Assembly: GCA_002439165.1 (NCBI GenBank)
Contig: DJTE01000048.1
Location: 148,089-212,088 of the forward strand
Origin: Chryseobacterium indologenes
GTDB taxonomy: Bacteria; Bacteroidota; Bacteroidia; Flavobacteriales; Weeksellaceae
Length of the DNA: 64,000 bases
Direction: 5' to 3'
Below the pieces are notes generated by a model. It was not told where the DNA came from. It worked only from the letters and a program-made list of their open reading frames with translations, and made no database searches. Positions 52,246 to 61,389 of the stretch are shown in pieces. The position numbers and the translations under genes are program-made. The number at the start of each line of letters is the position of its first letter. The first letter of the stretch is position 1.

Positions 52246-52747
52246 GATTGATAAATGTTATTTGGTTATGTAAATTGTTTTTACTTTTTAAATGAAGTTC
52301 CTCTCTGTCGCTCTGTAATCGATTTATATGAAGTCATTCCAGAATACAAGAATGGGCAATTTAATTATATTTAAAAATCCTGATTAAAATTCAGAAGACC
52401 GCCAGGGCTTAATCAACTGTTTGTGAAATAAATATAGCAAATTTTTTCCGTTCTAACAAAATAAAAATATAAAAATGATATCGCGGGTTGAACGAAAAAA
52501 GAACTCACCTCTGAATATATTTTTACAAGATCTTTATTTAGGTTTTTGAAGTTAAAATCATTTCTCCACAAAAGGAATTAATTTTCACAAAATTTCACCA
52601 ATAACAAAAAACAGTAAAATGTTTAGCCGGGCTCTCCACAGTTAAACTTTATATTACAATCTGAGTTCAAAATCCGGTAGGTATTACAAAATCGTAGAAT
52701 TACTAAAAATTCTGAATTAAAAATCATTACTTTTAATATATCATACA
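52246..52747. other. Gene-free A+T-rich stretch
   Basis: About 500 bases upstream of both the GG-leader peptide gene and the LysM relic. I found no open frame of substance, RNA gene, hairpin terminator or consensus promoter in it. Confidence 0.6.
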
Positions 52748-53130
52748 ATGTTGAATTTTATGGAAGACTTTCTGACATATCAGGTTAAAAATGGGGATAC
52801 TTTATCATCAGTATCTATTCTTTTTAATATTCCTGCCGAAGAGATAAAGACTTTTCCCCTCAGCGAGGAGATATTTTTGTTTGGAGGAGAAGTGATGCAG
52901 GGCATACCAGGATAGTATATTCCTATGATTCCGCCAATGATGTGGTAGTTATTTTAGAAGCAATAGGCAATGTTGGAGCGGTAAGTGAGAAAGATCAGAT
53001 AAAAAACGGAGGCTATGCGGGTACCGGCTGCTCAAGAACTGCAAAATACAAAAGATTAAAAGGTGCCTTATGGGGGCACGGAGGCTGGAAAGGTTACTTC
53101 AGACCCAAAAACTACACTAAAAAATTATAA
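52748..53130 (+). pseudogene. Truncated and frameshifted LysM cell-wall hydrolase
   Basis: From ATG 52748 the frame encodes a LysM-like segment (YQVKNGDTLSSVSILFNIPA, then EEIKTF) and stops at 52915. From about 52862 a second frame continues as RGDIFVWRRSDAGHTRIVYS and on to GGWKGYFRPKNYTKKL, ending at 53130. This looks like the C-terminal part of an NlpC/CHAP-type hydrolase, in which GHTRIV would hold the catalytic His. The central catalytic region is missing and the two halves are out of frame, so the gene is dead. The following two genes may be its former partners. Confidence 0.65.
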
Positions 53131-53134
53131 TTAT

Positions 53135-54172
53135 ATGAAAATAAATATTTTAATCCTTTTTTTATTATTTCAATTAATAAGCTGTCAGAAAAACAATAAT
53201 AAAAACGGAGGCACTTCCAATGCCATAACAACTGTTTCCGGCTCTCAACCTGATTTCATCAATTATCCGGTAGATGATCTGGAGGGCATTACTTCAACAC
53301 AATATGTTGGAATTTACAGAAATTTTGATTTTAAATATCAGAACGGAGAAACCACATTCATTTTAGTTCCAAAAACAGGTGCAAAAAAATGGTATTCAGA
53401 GCAGGTACACAAAATAGACAGTCAGGATGCAGATCAGGTTATTGAGAAAAATTTAAATAAACAAACATTTAAAACCCTTAGTAAAGATTTCAATATATGG
53501 GTATTTCAGACCCCAAAGGAATATCTGAAGCACACTCCCCATATGGACGCACCCTATACGCCCAGGATTCCCAGAAAAATATTTTTATATCAATATATTT
53601 CAGAGGATAACAAATGGATTGTAGCCGATACGTTTTCTGTGCGTGAAGAAAATGACGAAGCAAAAGCCCGTGAATGGAGAGAACGTATCATTTCTAAATT
53701 TAATATAAATGTTTCCGCTGATTTGTCCCATACAGCATCTCTTAAAGATTGGACAGGAATTTATCTTAATTCCGACAACAAAAAACTAACTGATTATCAG
53801 AAAATAAAAGAAAAAATAGGATGGTACGAATTAAAAATAAGTCCGGAAAAAATTACATTCAGTAATGATGACAGAATGGAAAGTGAATTTCCAACTGAAT
53901 CTCCAGGTGGATATTCAATAAATTATGATTGTGATTTTAATATTTCAGAAAATACGATCAAATTATATGAGAAAAATGAAGATGATACCTCTCCTCCGAA
54001 AAGTATTTCAGGAAAAGAGCAGAAATTAATTTTAATACTTACCAGAAAGGATAATGCATTCTATGGAACCTCAGATGATATCAAAAACGCAGAAAATCTT
54101 GTAAATTCTGCAAGAGCTAAAAGTAAATCTCCTTATCTGTTTTACAAATTCGATTTAAACACCACAAATTAG
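53135..54172 (+). CDS. Lipoprotein, possible immunity protein of the broken hydrolase
   Basis: Protein of 345 residues from ATG 53135, with the lipobox FQLISCQK (lipid Cys near residue 17). The mature part has no motif I recognise; a C-terminal domain begins around DWTGIYLNSDNKKLTDYQKI. The gene starts 4 bases after the hydrolase relic and one base precedes the next gene, so the three formed one operon. An exported lipoprotein behind a secreted peptidoglycan hydrolase fits an immunity role, but this is inference. ATG 53063 in the same frame lies inside the relic and is not used. Confidence 0.65.
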   Translation: MKINILILFLLFQLISCQKNNNKNGGTSNAITTVSGSQPDFINYPVDDLEGITSTQYVGIYRNFDFKYQNGETTFILVPKTGAKKWYSEQVHKIDSQDADQVIEKNLNKQTFKTLSKDFNIWVFQTPKEYLKHTPHMDAPYTPRIPRKIFLYQYISEDNKWIVADTFSVREENDEAKAREWRERIISKFNINVSADLSHTASLKDWTGIYLNSDNKKLTDYQKIKEKIGWYELKISPEKITFSNDDRMESEFPTESPGGYSINYDCDFNISENTIKLYEKNEDDTSPPKSISGKEQKLILILTRKDNAFYGTSDDIKNAENLVNSARAKSKSPYLFYKFDLNTTN

Positions 54173-54173
54173 C

Positions 54174-54968
54174 ATGGAAGATATTTCTCCGGTTTTAAAA
54201 TCGGTATTAATAAAAAATGGTCTTAAAGAAATAACCGGAAAGGATTTTGCTGAAAAGCTTTATACCTGTTTCGGGATTAAAAACAATGATGAAAGTTTAA
54301 TCATCCTCCCGAATCAAAAAGGATATAGTATTGATACAAAGAATAGGTTTATAAACACTTATCCTTTTGAGCCTTATTATATTAAAGATTTTATCATGGA
54401 TGAAGGGCAAAAAAATGAGTACACTTTCCAGTTCGTAAACTATAATAAAATTATTTTTCAGGACGATCCCGGTGCAATTGCCAATATTTTAAATGAAAAG
54501 GATAAAGTGACTGATATGTACTTCTATTTTGATTACGAAAAAAATGCAATACTGAATAATCTGGCATTAAGGGGAATTGATTATGAAAATTGGGAAACGG
54601 ACTATTTACAACATTTATTTTTTTATAACAATAAAGAAAGAGCTCCAGTTAAATTCAATGTTATTTCTTATATGGTTAAACATTGCAATAATATGGAACT
54701 GTATTTTCTTGATGTGATAGAAACTCTTTTTAATTTTTGGGACAGGATATATTCGGATGATAAAAATAAATATACACTAATTGCATTTCTGACTGAACAG
54801 TTGCTTGAAAAATATGAAAAAGAAAATAAAAAAGAGAAAAGCACAGCTTTAATACAATATTTATATTCATTACATGAAATACTGCCGGATATTTTTATTA
54901 AAGAAAGCTATTTTAAAAACAAATTATTAGGCCAGTTTTCAACATCGTATATTGAAACCGAAATATAA
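54174..54968 (+). CDS. Cytoplasmic protein of unknown function
   Basis: Protein of 264 residues without signal peptide or membrane segment, rich in Tyr, Phe, Asn and Lys. It is probably mostly helical in the C-terminal half (LIAFLTEQLLEKYEKENKKE). I know no family. It starts one base after the preceding lipoprotein stop. The A+T-rich composition matches the hydrolase relic and the RHS region rather than the flanking housekeeping genes, suggesting acquired DNA. Confidence 0.65.
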   Translation: MEDISPVLKSVLIKNGLKEITGKDFAEKLYTCFGIKNNDESLIILPNQKGYSIDTKNRFINTYPFEPYYIKDFIMDEGQKNEYTFQFVNYNKIIFQDDPGAIANILNEKDKVTDMYFYFDYEKNAILNNLALRGIDYENWETDYLQHLFFYNNKERAPVKFNVISYMVKHCNNMELYFLDVIETLFNFWDRIYSDDKNKYTLIAFLTEQLLEKYEKENKKEKSTALIQYLYSLHEILPDIFIKESYFKNKLLGQFSTSYIETEI

Positions 54969-55049
54969 AAGAGCAATAAACCGGAAAACAGAAACATGTA
55001 TTTGATTATCATAAAATAACCTTATTTTGGGTGCTTAAACTAAATAACA

Positions 55050-55406
55050 ATGAAAAAACTTTTTTTTGCTTCCTTCATTATGATCTTAGGGAGTATTCAG
55101 CTGGCAATGGCACAGTCTAAATCCACAGCAACCAAAGCTTCTATGCTAAAGACAATGCGTAATAATCTTGCTAAAGAAACAATGAAAGACGGTACCTCTA
55201 AAGAAAAGTCTGAAAAATTTGCGGATTGTTTTACAAAAGATCTGGGTGAAAAATTAAGTCTTGAAGAACTTAAAGTATTTTATAAACTGAATAGCTTAAA
55301 ATCCGGGCAGGCACCCCCTAAAGAACTTATCAAGCAGGCTGAAAAAATGGGTATAAGAGAAAAAGTGGAAGCTGTGGGAAGCGACTGTTCATCTATCTTT
55401 GAATAA
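55050..55406 (+). CDS. Small exported protein of unknown function
   Basis: Protein of 118 residues with a signal peptide (ending LAMAQ). The mature part is helical and charged, with two Cys (FADCFTKDLGEKLSLEELKV and VGSDCSSIFE) that could form a disulfide. It resembles small helical secreted proteins of Flavobacteriia that have no known role. It is followed by its own terminator. Confidence 0.7.
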   Translation: MKKLFFASFIMILGSIQLAMAQSKSTATKASMLKTMRNNLAKETMKDGTSKEKSEKFADCFTKDLGEKLSLEELKVFYKLNSLKSGQAPPKELIKQAEKMGIREKVEAVGSDCSSIFE

Positions 55407-55455
55407 CCCCGTCATCCAGCAGACTGTATCTCTATAAGGCTCTGAAAAACGTAAC

Positions 55456-55490
55456 AGACAGCACAATAATCAGTGCTGTCTTGATTTTTT
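55456..55490 (+). terminator. Terminator after the small exported protein
   Basis: AGACAGCAC (55456-55464) pairs with GTGCTGTCT (55473-55481), followed by a T-rich run. Confidence 0.85.
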
Positions 55491-55553
55491 CTGATTACCT
55501 TCACAGGCTGTTCGTAAACTCAATTTTATTACCTTTAAAAAAATATTACTGCC

Positions 55554-56795
55554 ATGGACAATGCTGCCCATTTTCCCCATCAAAGAAAGCGCAATGCTCT
55601 GTTACGTTTTCTGCATCTGTATGCTATTTCTTATGTGTATCTTTTTATATTCACTTCGCAGTTTTCGCCTTTGGAGAGATTATATAAAAACGGGGTATTA
55701 TGGTTGTGTAAAAATATTTTTCAGCAACAGCAGGTAGAATATATAACAATGACCGGCAGTGGCGACACTTCGTTGGATTACTGGGTAGTGTTTGTCAACG
55801 TTGGTTTAGCTGCCGCCGCCGCACTCATTATACTTCTTGTCGATAAAAAACAGCGGACCTTTAAAGATCTTCATTGGTTTACGGTAGTTGTGGCGCGCTA
55901 TTATGTAGCTATGATCATGATTTCTTACGGTTTTGCAAAACTGCATAACGGACAGTTTCCCGCCAATTCAATAGGGCGGCTGGAAGAAAGAGTCGGAGAC
56001 ATGTCACCTATGGGGATGGTATGGGCGATGATGGGGGCTTCCAAAGGCTATACCTTTGTTTCCGGGTTGCTGGAGACTGTTGGGGGACTTTTACTTCTTT
56101 TCAGGCGGACCAAAACCTTTGGTGCACTTTTTTCCATGACGGTGATGATCAATGTGGCTCTGCTGAACTTTTTTTACGATGTACCTGTAAAAATATTTTC
56201 CAGTCATATTGTTTTATTCTGTGTGTTCATTGTAAGTGGCGATGCCATTGCGCTGTACCGTTTTTTTGTTCTGCATCAGCCGTCTCAGTTACGTTTCCAA
56301 AAACGGACAGCCGACAAAAGATGGAAGCGCATTACCCTCATTGGCCTGAAATGCCTGGTAGTAGCTTTTTTTATATTCAGTTCTTCATCAATGCTGTTCT
56401 ACACACCTCCTTCCGTACCACTGGAGGGCGCATATACGGTTAAAAAATTTAAGGTAAACAATCAGGAAATACCGCCCTGCAAAACCGATTCCACAGGATG
56501 GAAAAAACTGATCATCAGCTATTCCGGCCGGGCAGATGTAGTACTTAACAATGACAGTACTGAAGCATTTATGGGTGTTACAGATCCTAAAAAAAATACA
56601 CTTACACTCCGTAAAACAGAACGCGACAGCCGATATGCTTATCTGCATTATCATACTCAAAAAGACAATGTTATTTTTACAGGAAATATCGGTAACGACA
56701 CCGTAAGAATAGAAACAGAAATCAAGAAAAAGGAAGATTATCTGCTCAACAAGCGTGGTTTTCACTGGATTAATGAATATCCGTTTAACAGATAA
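55554..56795 (+). CDS. DoxX-like membrane protein
   Basis: Protein of 413 residues with an N-terminal segment (FLHLYAISYVYLFIFT), then about five more helices in a DoxX-like arrangement (VARYYVAMIMISYGFAKLHN, GYTFVSGLLETVGGLLLLF). A final C-terminal domain of about 130 residues outside the membrane (from LEGAYTVKKFKVNNQEIPPC) is beta rich. DoxX-type proteins have varied redox or envelope roles; none can be assigned. ATG 55554 gives a charged N-terminus; Met 66 (MTGSGDTSLDYW) is a possible internal alternative. Confidence 0.75.
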   Translation: MDNAAHFPHQRKRNALLRFLHLYAISYVYLFIFTSQFSPLERLYKNGVLWLCKNIFQQQQVEYITMTGSGDTSLDYWVVFVNVGLAAAAALIILLVDKKQRTFKDLHWFTVVVARYYVAMIMISYGFAKLHNGQFPANSIGRLEERVGDMSPMGMVWAMMGASKGYTFVSGLLETVGGLLLLFRRTKTFGALFSMTVMINVALLNFFYDVPVKIFSSHIVLFCVFIVSGDAIALYRFFVLHQPSQLRFQKRTADKRWKRITLIGLKCLVVAFFIFSSSSMLFYTPPSVPLEGAYTVKKFKVNNQEIPPCKTDSTGWKKLIISYSGRADVVLNNDSTEAFMGVTDPKKNTLTLRKTERDSRYAYLHYHTQKDNVIFTGNIGNDTVRIETEIKKKEDYLLNKRGFHWINEYPFNR

Positions 56796-56882
56796 TTTCT
56801 CAGTAATCCTATGTTTCAGAGAATAATCATTGCTATTGCTTTAACTAGTTATTAACGGAATTTTTTCCGGTTTAAACAAGCC

Positions 56883-56912
56883 GAAAAAGCTATCGGGAAT
56901 ATTAGCTTTTTC
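56883..56912. terminator. Bidirectional hairpin between the DoxX-like gene and the RHS array
   Basis: GAAAAAGCTA pairs with TAGCTTTTTC around TCGGGAATAT, with T-rich flanks on both strands. It marks the boundary of the minus-strand toxin/immunity region. Confidence 0.7.
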
Positions 56913-56987
56913 ATGCTTTATCTCAAAGTTTGATCACATAGTTCTTCTTATGCTAATACCTAAAGCCGCGGGTACAGCAAAGCTGTC

Positions 56988-57545
56988 TTATTTCTCCGGA
57001 ATCAATTTTACTTTACCTCTAAGCATTCCCTCATAAATTTTATATCCTTTACCGATCAGACTATCTACATATTTTTCACAGCCATAGTAATACGGGGATT
57101 CTTTAGTATGTTTCGTTTCAAAGTCAACTATATAATCAGCGTCATCTGATATTTTATACCAGCCACTCAAAGCAGAAAGGTGCAATACTGCTTTAAGACT
57201 CTTTTTTGCCGGTATTATCAGAATATTATCCCTGCATTCTTTTTCACCCCAATCCGCAGGTTTAGACGGAGGGCGAAATAAATAAGGAGCTAATTTCTCT
57301 CCGTTTTTATAAACGTCTCCGAAGTTTCCCATAAATCCACAGGCATTGATGACGTAATTTTTATTTGTATTATTAATCAATATAAAAGAATTTTTATGAT
57401 ATGAAGCAGGAGAATCATTGATCATAAATTCCTTATCCAAATAAATTTGAAAGCATGGATCATTATTTACCAATATTTGAGATCCCACTTTTATATTGAG
57501 AAATAGAACAATAATAAATACATTTTTTAAAACCATATTTTTCAT
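56988..57545 (-). CDS. Exported immunity-like protein, paralogue of the RHS neighbour (orphan)
   Basis: Protein of 185 residues from ATG 57545 with a signal peptide (KNVFIIVLFLNIKVGSQ). It aligns along its length with the protein at 62128-62667, including NKNY(V/L)IN, the Cys of KECRDNILI / EECKENILL, KPADW / YPADW, and TKESPYYYGCEKYVDSLI with KLIPEK / RLIPSK at the end. That paralogue directly follows an intact RHS toxin tip. Here the preceding tip is reduced to a relic, yet this gene is intact, as expected for a retained immunity gene. The start overlaps the relic stop as ATGA. Confidence 0.75.
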   Translation of the reverse strand: MKNMVLKNVFIIVLFLNIKVGSQILVNNDPCFQIYLDKEFMINDSPASYHKNSFILINNTNKNYVINACGFMGNFGDVYKNGEKLAPYLFRPPSKPADWGEKECRDNILIIPAKKSLKAVLHLSALSGWYKISDDADYIVDFETKHTKESPYYYGCEKYVDSLIGKGYKIYEGMLRGKVKLIPEK

Positions 57546-57713
57546 CGCATAAAATTTAAAAAATAGATTAAATGTATTGAACGGACAATATGATATTTTC
57601 CAACCCAGCACTAATAATCGCCTGTTTAAAACCATCCCAGAAATTTCCTCCTGCAATTGCCGCACTGATTCCTCCACTTAAGCCGCCGATAACAATCATG
57701 GTGGTTTTCATTA
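57542..57713 (-). pseudogene. RHS tip relic with the toxin domain deleted
   Basis: The minus strand encodes the conserved RHS junction (GGLSGGISAAIAGGNFWDGF, then KQAIISAGLEN). In another frame it then encodes YHIVRSIHLIYFLNFMR and a TGA stop. These last residues match the end of the intact tip at 62664 (HIMDSIHIHLYFLNFMR). The whole toxin domain between them, about 150 residues in the intact copy, is missing. The stop overlaps the downstream immunity-like ATG exactly as in the intact pair. Confidence 0.8.
57601..57713 (-). repeat. RHS junction repeat, copy 1
   Basis: Nearly identical to copies at 59752-59867, 61270-61335 and 63208-63330. It encodes the pre-toxin segment around GGNFWDGFKQ and so provides homology for exchange of toxin tips. 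Confidence 0.85.
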
Positions 57714-57807
57714 ATTCTCTCCGAGTTGAGGAATATTAACCAGCCATCTATAAATATAATCTGTATTCATTCCTAATCAGAATACTTAAAAAGATAGTAA
57801 ATACTAA

Positions 57808-58475
57808 CTATTTGTCATTATATACTCGATAAATTAAAGGAACCCTATTTGAATGTATCTTTCCTGTAAATATTTTAGCTTTTTTTAGATGAGTTTCTGG
57901 TGCAATAAAATATCTTTCTAGGACTTCTTTGGGGTTATTCAAAGAAATTTCTAAATTATAAAAATGATTATTTTTCAAATCATAAAACTTTGTAGTCTTA
58001 TCAACTTTTGATTTATATATTGGGAAATCAATCTTTATACTAAAAACCTTTCTTTAGGGGCTAAAAAAATGGTATTCTTATAAATTTGATAAGCAATATC
58101 AACATCAGGCTCTTTAATATGATCAGCATACTTCTTTTTAAAGGTTTCATAATCATCTCCACGAATAAGATCATGAAACCCATCTGAATTATACAGACCA
58201 TATAAAGGAGTTAGTAAAGCATTATTTTCAGAAATATCATAATCCAACAAACCTGTAAAAACAGGCTCTACATAATTATCCAGTGATGTATTAAACCCTA
58301 AAGGATTCAGTACAATGGAATAACTATTATTAGAATTGTTTCGTAGTTCTAATAATATATTGTTATCATCATAAATTGATACCTTTTTAATAGTGTCATT
58401 TATGATTTTTATACCAATATCATTCTGGCAGAATGAGAATTGAAATGCAAATAGTGTTATGAATAAATATTTCAC
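57808..58475 (-). pseudogene. Immunity-like exported protein with a frameshift
   Basis: From ATG 58475 the frame encodes a signal peptide (ending FQFSFCQ) and 146 residues, then stops at 58035. Shifting by one base at a T5 run on the minus strand (58042-58046) restores an open frame of about 75 further residues ending at 57808 (SIKIDFPIYKSKVDKTTKFY, and a terminal KIFTGKIHSNRVPLIYRVYN). That end resembles KIFHGKLRTERIPLIVD of the lipoprotein at 60059, so the shifted frame is genuine. It is either a disabled gene or a single-base sequencing error. Confidence 0.75.
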
Positions 58476-58603
58476 CTATATATATTTAAATTTATATACA
58501 ATTTTAACCAGGCATGTATAAACGACACTACTAATTAAAAGGATTGAAAAACCTTTTTCTAAAGAATACTAAAGCTTTATAAAATTCTAGAGCGATACAT
58601 ACA

Positions 58604-59215
58604 CTATTCGTGATTAATAGTATTTGTAAAATATCCTTCATTAGATAGCGTGAGCAAGTAATTACAGTTATTTGCTTTGCTACTTGTATCGGAAGTATAA
58701 TAAACTTTTACTTGAAAATCAAAATTAGATAGCCTTTTTGTTTCAATAGATTCACTACTAAAACCCGTACTATAATTGGAATAAGCCAAAAAAGCAGATT
58801 TAATTTTATTGTTAACCTGATTAATTATATATAATGGACTCTGCTCTCCTACATTTATTTCTAATACTACATATTGTTTAATATTATTATCTCCAATGTA
58901 TCCCATAACATAAATTGAAATATTTCCTATTAAATCAGAATTATTAAAAAACTCACTTCTTGGTAAAGTTATAATCTGATCCTGTTTAATTTCTTCAGAA
59001 TTTACTCCGTTTTCCAAATAAAAGTTTAATGATTGATTGTCTATCTCCTTAAGATTAGACATATAATTAATTTCATTTAGTACTGTCTTATTATTATAGT
59101 TATAATATTTTAAATACTCTGTTGCACAATCTGATTGATTCTTTTTCTCCCAACTTATACAACTAAAGTTTAAGGAAAGAATAAATATCAAAATTGTAAT
59201 AAAGATATGTTTCAT
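58604..59215 (-). CDS. Lipoprotein immunity candidate for tip D
   Basis: Protein of 203 residues with the lipobox LSLNFSCIS (lipid Cys near residue 19). The mature part is Asn/Tyr/Ser rich, with a predicted beta domain and a second Cys in KANNCNYLLT. No known family. Its ATG overlaps the stop of the HELVH tip as ATGA, the typical coupling of toxin and immunity genes. A lipoprotein anchor places the protective step in the periplasm or outer membrane. Confidence 0.72.
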   Translation of the reverse strand: MKHIFITILIFILSLNFSCISWEKKNQSDCATEYLKYYNYNNKTVLNEINYMSNLKEIDNQSLNFYLENGVNSEEIKQDQIITLPRSEFFNNSDLIGNISIYVMGYIGDNNIKQYVVLEINVGEQSPLYIINQVNNKIKSAFLAYSNYSTGFSSESIETKRLSNFDFQVKVYYTSDTSSKANNCNYLLTLSNEGYFTNTINHE

Positions 59216-59976
59216 GGTATATTATTAATTAGTTTCATTCCTGTATTTTCCCATGTCTTACTGTTTTTTATCAAACTATCCATTGCTTTTGGGTAAGTAT
59301 TCATAAGATTTTTTAATGGACCTTCAGATTGTTTAAACATCCAGCCGTCTTTAATCCCCCATGACTCTAGTTGCTTTATTTGCCAATCAAGTATAGTAAC
59401 ATGTTGATATGCTGCTGTTACGGTCGGAAATAATAGATCAAAGGAATAATGCACTAATTCATGTCCTGTAACTAAATAGAGCCATTGAATCCCTTGGTCA
59501 AATGTATGCTGAGAAATATAAAGTTTATTTCCATCTTGTACTCCCCATTCATGGACCGTATAATTACCATATTTATCTTTCCCATATATTTTCCCGTCCT
59601 GATAGACTCTTCCTTTAGGTGCTTTGCCCGTCTTAACTTTTATTTTGTCTGCGCCTTCTACTCCTTTAAAAGTCTCTCTTACCCATTCAGTCAAAGACTT
59701 ATCACTATATTCAAGATCAGAGGGTGTAGCAGCAATATGCGCCACATGATTTAACCCAGCACTAATAATCCCCTGTTTAAAACCATCCCAGAAATTTCCT
59801 CCTGCAATAGCCGCACTGATTCCTCCACTCAAACCGCCGGTAACAATCATGGTGGTTTTCATTAAATCTTTTCCAAAATTATTATACACCATTTTTCCGG
59901 CTGCTTTTGAAGCACCAAAATCTGTACTCAGTAATCTGATCCACCTTGATTCAAATACTGCAGATATCTCATTCAC
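59212..59976 (-). CDS. Orphan RHS toxin tip D with HELVH metallopeptidase motif
   Basis: Open frame of 254 codons (first start codon GTG 59976). Residues about 38-82 are the conserved RHS pre-toxin segment (MKTTMIVTGGLSGGISAAIA, GGNFWDGFKQGIISAGLNHV). The unique tip then begins at AHIAATPSDLEYSD. The HELVH zinc motif is encoded at 59449-59463 in VTGHELVHYSFD, and a candidate third ligand His lies in TAAYQHVTILDWQ. No RHS repeats precede it and no promoter is evident, so it is probably a displaced tip that becomes active when recombined onto the full RHS gene. Confidence 0.8.
   Translation of the reverse strand: MNEISAVFESRWIRLLSTDFGASKAAGKMVYNNFGKDLMKTTMIVTGGLSGGISAAIAGGNFWDGFKQGIISAGLNHVAHIAATPSDLEYSDKSLTEWVRETFKGVEGADKIKVKTGKAPKGRVYQDGKIYGKDKYGNYTVHEWGVQDGNKLYISQHTFDQGIQWLYLVTGHELVHYSFDLLFPTVTAAYQHVTILDWQIKQLESWGIKDGWMFKQSEGPLKNLMNTYPKAMDSLIKNSKTWENTGMKLINNIP
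59752..59867 (-). repeat. RHS junction repeat, copy 2
   Basis: Junction of tip D. Base-for-base nearly the same as copy 1 over about 100 positions, while the sequences on the toxin side are unrelated. Confidence 0.88.
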
Positions 59977-60058
59977 TCTATTCTATCAGCATATACTCTG
60001 CACTGTATTTAACTACTTTTATATTCTTGTGATCCATTAAAGAAAAAAAGAGTTTGCT

Positions 60059-60709
60059 TTAATCAACAATTAGCGGAATTCTTTCTGTTCTTAGCTTACC
60101 ATGAAATATTTTGATGTTACTGCGCTTTAATGAATCTAAATCATCGGGTGTTAAAAATTTTTTAACGTTCATGCTATCAAAATCTATTTCTACCTGTATT
60201 GTATATTTCTGATTTTTTTGAAAAGTATAATAACTTCCTGATTTTTTTAATTGTTTCTTCAATAAGACAATTTTTTTTGAAAATTGCTTTTTTTCATTTG
60301 AATATAAAATGAAACTACTTTTTTTTAATAAATAATATTGCTTGCTCTCAAAAAAATCTACCTTTAGTCCCTTATGTATAAGGTTTTTCCACAACAAAGA
60401 ATCTTTTTTTTCATTCGTTAAAAATATACGTGCTTCTTTTTCATCCGGAAACAAATTATCCAAATAAAGAGTATTTATTTTTGGCTCATTCCCGGCCTCA
60501 TCATGTAAGATAAGCTTTATATCATTGTTATTCGCCAGAGATGGAGAAAAAAATGCATACTTTTTTTCTGAATTATTTTTTACGGTAAAGCATATTATTT
60601 CATCATTTGCTCTATATGTACTAATACAAAATCCAAAATCAACTTTCTTTTTAGTACAACCCAACAAACTAAAAATGCTTATAATTAAAATTATTATCTT
60701 ATTTTTCAT
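60059..60709 (-). CDS. Lipoprotein immunity candidate for tip C
   Basis: Protein of 216 residues from ATG 60709 with the lipobox FSLLGCTKK (lipid Cys near residue 18). The body is Lys/Leu/Asn rich and the end reads IKIFHGKLRTERIPLIVD. That end is shared with the frameshifted gene at 57808-58475, so both belong to one immunity-like family. It starts one base after the tip C stop. The in-frame TTG at 60721 is not needed. Confidence 0.72.
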   Translation of the reverse strand: MKNKIIILIISIFSLLGCTKKKVDFGFCISTYRANDEIICFTVKNNSEKKYAFFSPSLANNNDIKLILHDEAGNEPKINTLYLDNLFPDEKEARIFLTNEKKDSLLWKNLIHKGLKVDFFESKQYYLLKKSSFILYSNEKKQFSKKIVLLKKQLKKSGSYYTFQKNQKYTIQVEIDFDSMNVKKFLTPDDLDSLKRSNIKIFHGKLRTERIPLIVD

Positions 60710-60710
60710 C

Positions 60711-61335
60711 TTACTTGCCAAAATCTCTTAATAACACTGCTGCATCATACATATTTTGATTTGATTGCATTACACTCCAATCGTAGGTTCTTTGAGAGTC
60801 TGCGTAAGATGCAGACCACATATATGCTCCTACCTCACTTTGATGTACAGTATAATTTCTAATTATCTTGCTTCCTGCGTCCACCCTAATCATATTCGCC
60901 CACATTGCTTCATTTCCATTTACAATTCCTATAGCATGATTTAACTCATGCCCTAAAGTAAGTGCAACCTTTATATTAGTATCAGATTTATGTTGAAAAA
61001 TTTTTATACTAATACTTCCATCATCATTACTTTGAGTTATTCCATTATATTTTGACGCGTCTGGATGATTTCTAAGCATAACCGCCCAAACTTTTGTTCC
61101 ATGAAGTTTATTGTACATTTCCCTTAAAATTGGAACTTCTTTCATCATTTTAAATAGGTCTGATGGGCTTCCTGAAAAATGATCATAAGCGTTTCCAAAA
61201 ACTTTCTTTACCTGCTTAACCAATTTTTCGTAGTTACTTCTATCAAAACTTTGAGTAACCAAATGCGATACATGATTCAACACACTACTAATAATCCCCT
61301 GTTTAAAACCATCCCAGAAATTTCCTCATGCAATA
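60711..61335 (-). CDS. Orphan RHS toxin tip C with HELNH metallopeptidase motif
   Basis: The tip begins at the junction (GNFWDGFKQGIISSVLNHVS, from 61325 downward). The codon before GNF is TGA (61326-61328) where other copies have a Gly GGA, so the junction is closed upstream. The unique part (190 residues from TTG 61283) carries GHELNHAIG, encoded at 60936-60950, and a downstream Glu in SEVGAYMWSA as a probable third zinc ligand. A zinc metallopeptidase toxin is the best reading. Being promoterless and cut at the junction, it is likely silent until recombined. Confidence 0.78.
61270..61335 (-). repeat. RHS junction repeat, copy 3 (short)
   Basis: Only the toxin-proximal half of the repeat remains (about 65 bases), ending in the GGA to TGA change. 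Confidence 0.8.
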
Positions 61336-61389
61336 GATAAAAATAAAGCCGGAAAACCCAACATTTTATATAAGCTATAACAAAGTGTA

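Noticed and set aside
57546..57677. N-terminal extension of the immunity-like protein up to 57677
   Set aside because: The extra 44 residues read the RHS junction in a wrong frame; ATG 57545 gives a proper signal peptide and the same ATGA overlap as the paralogue.
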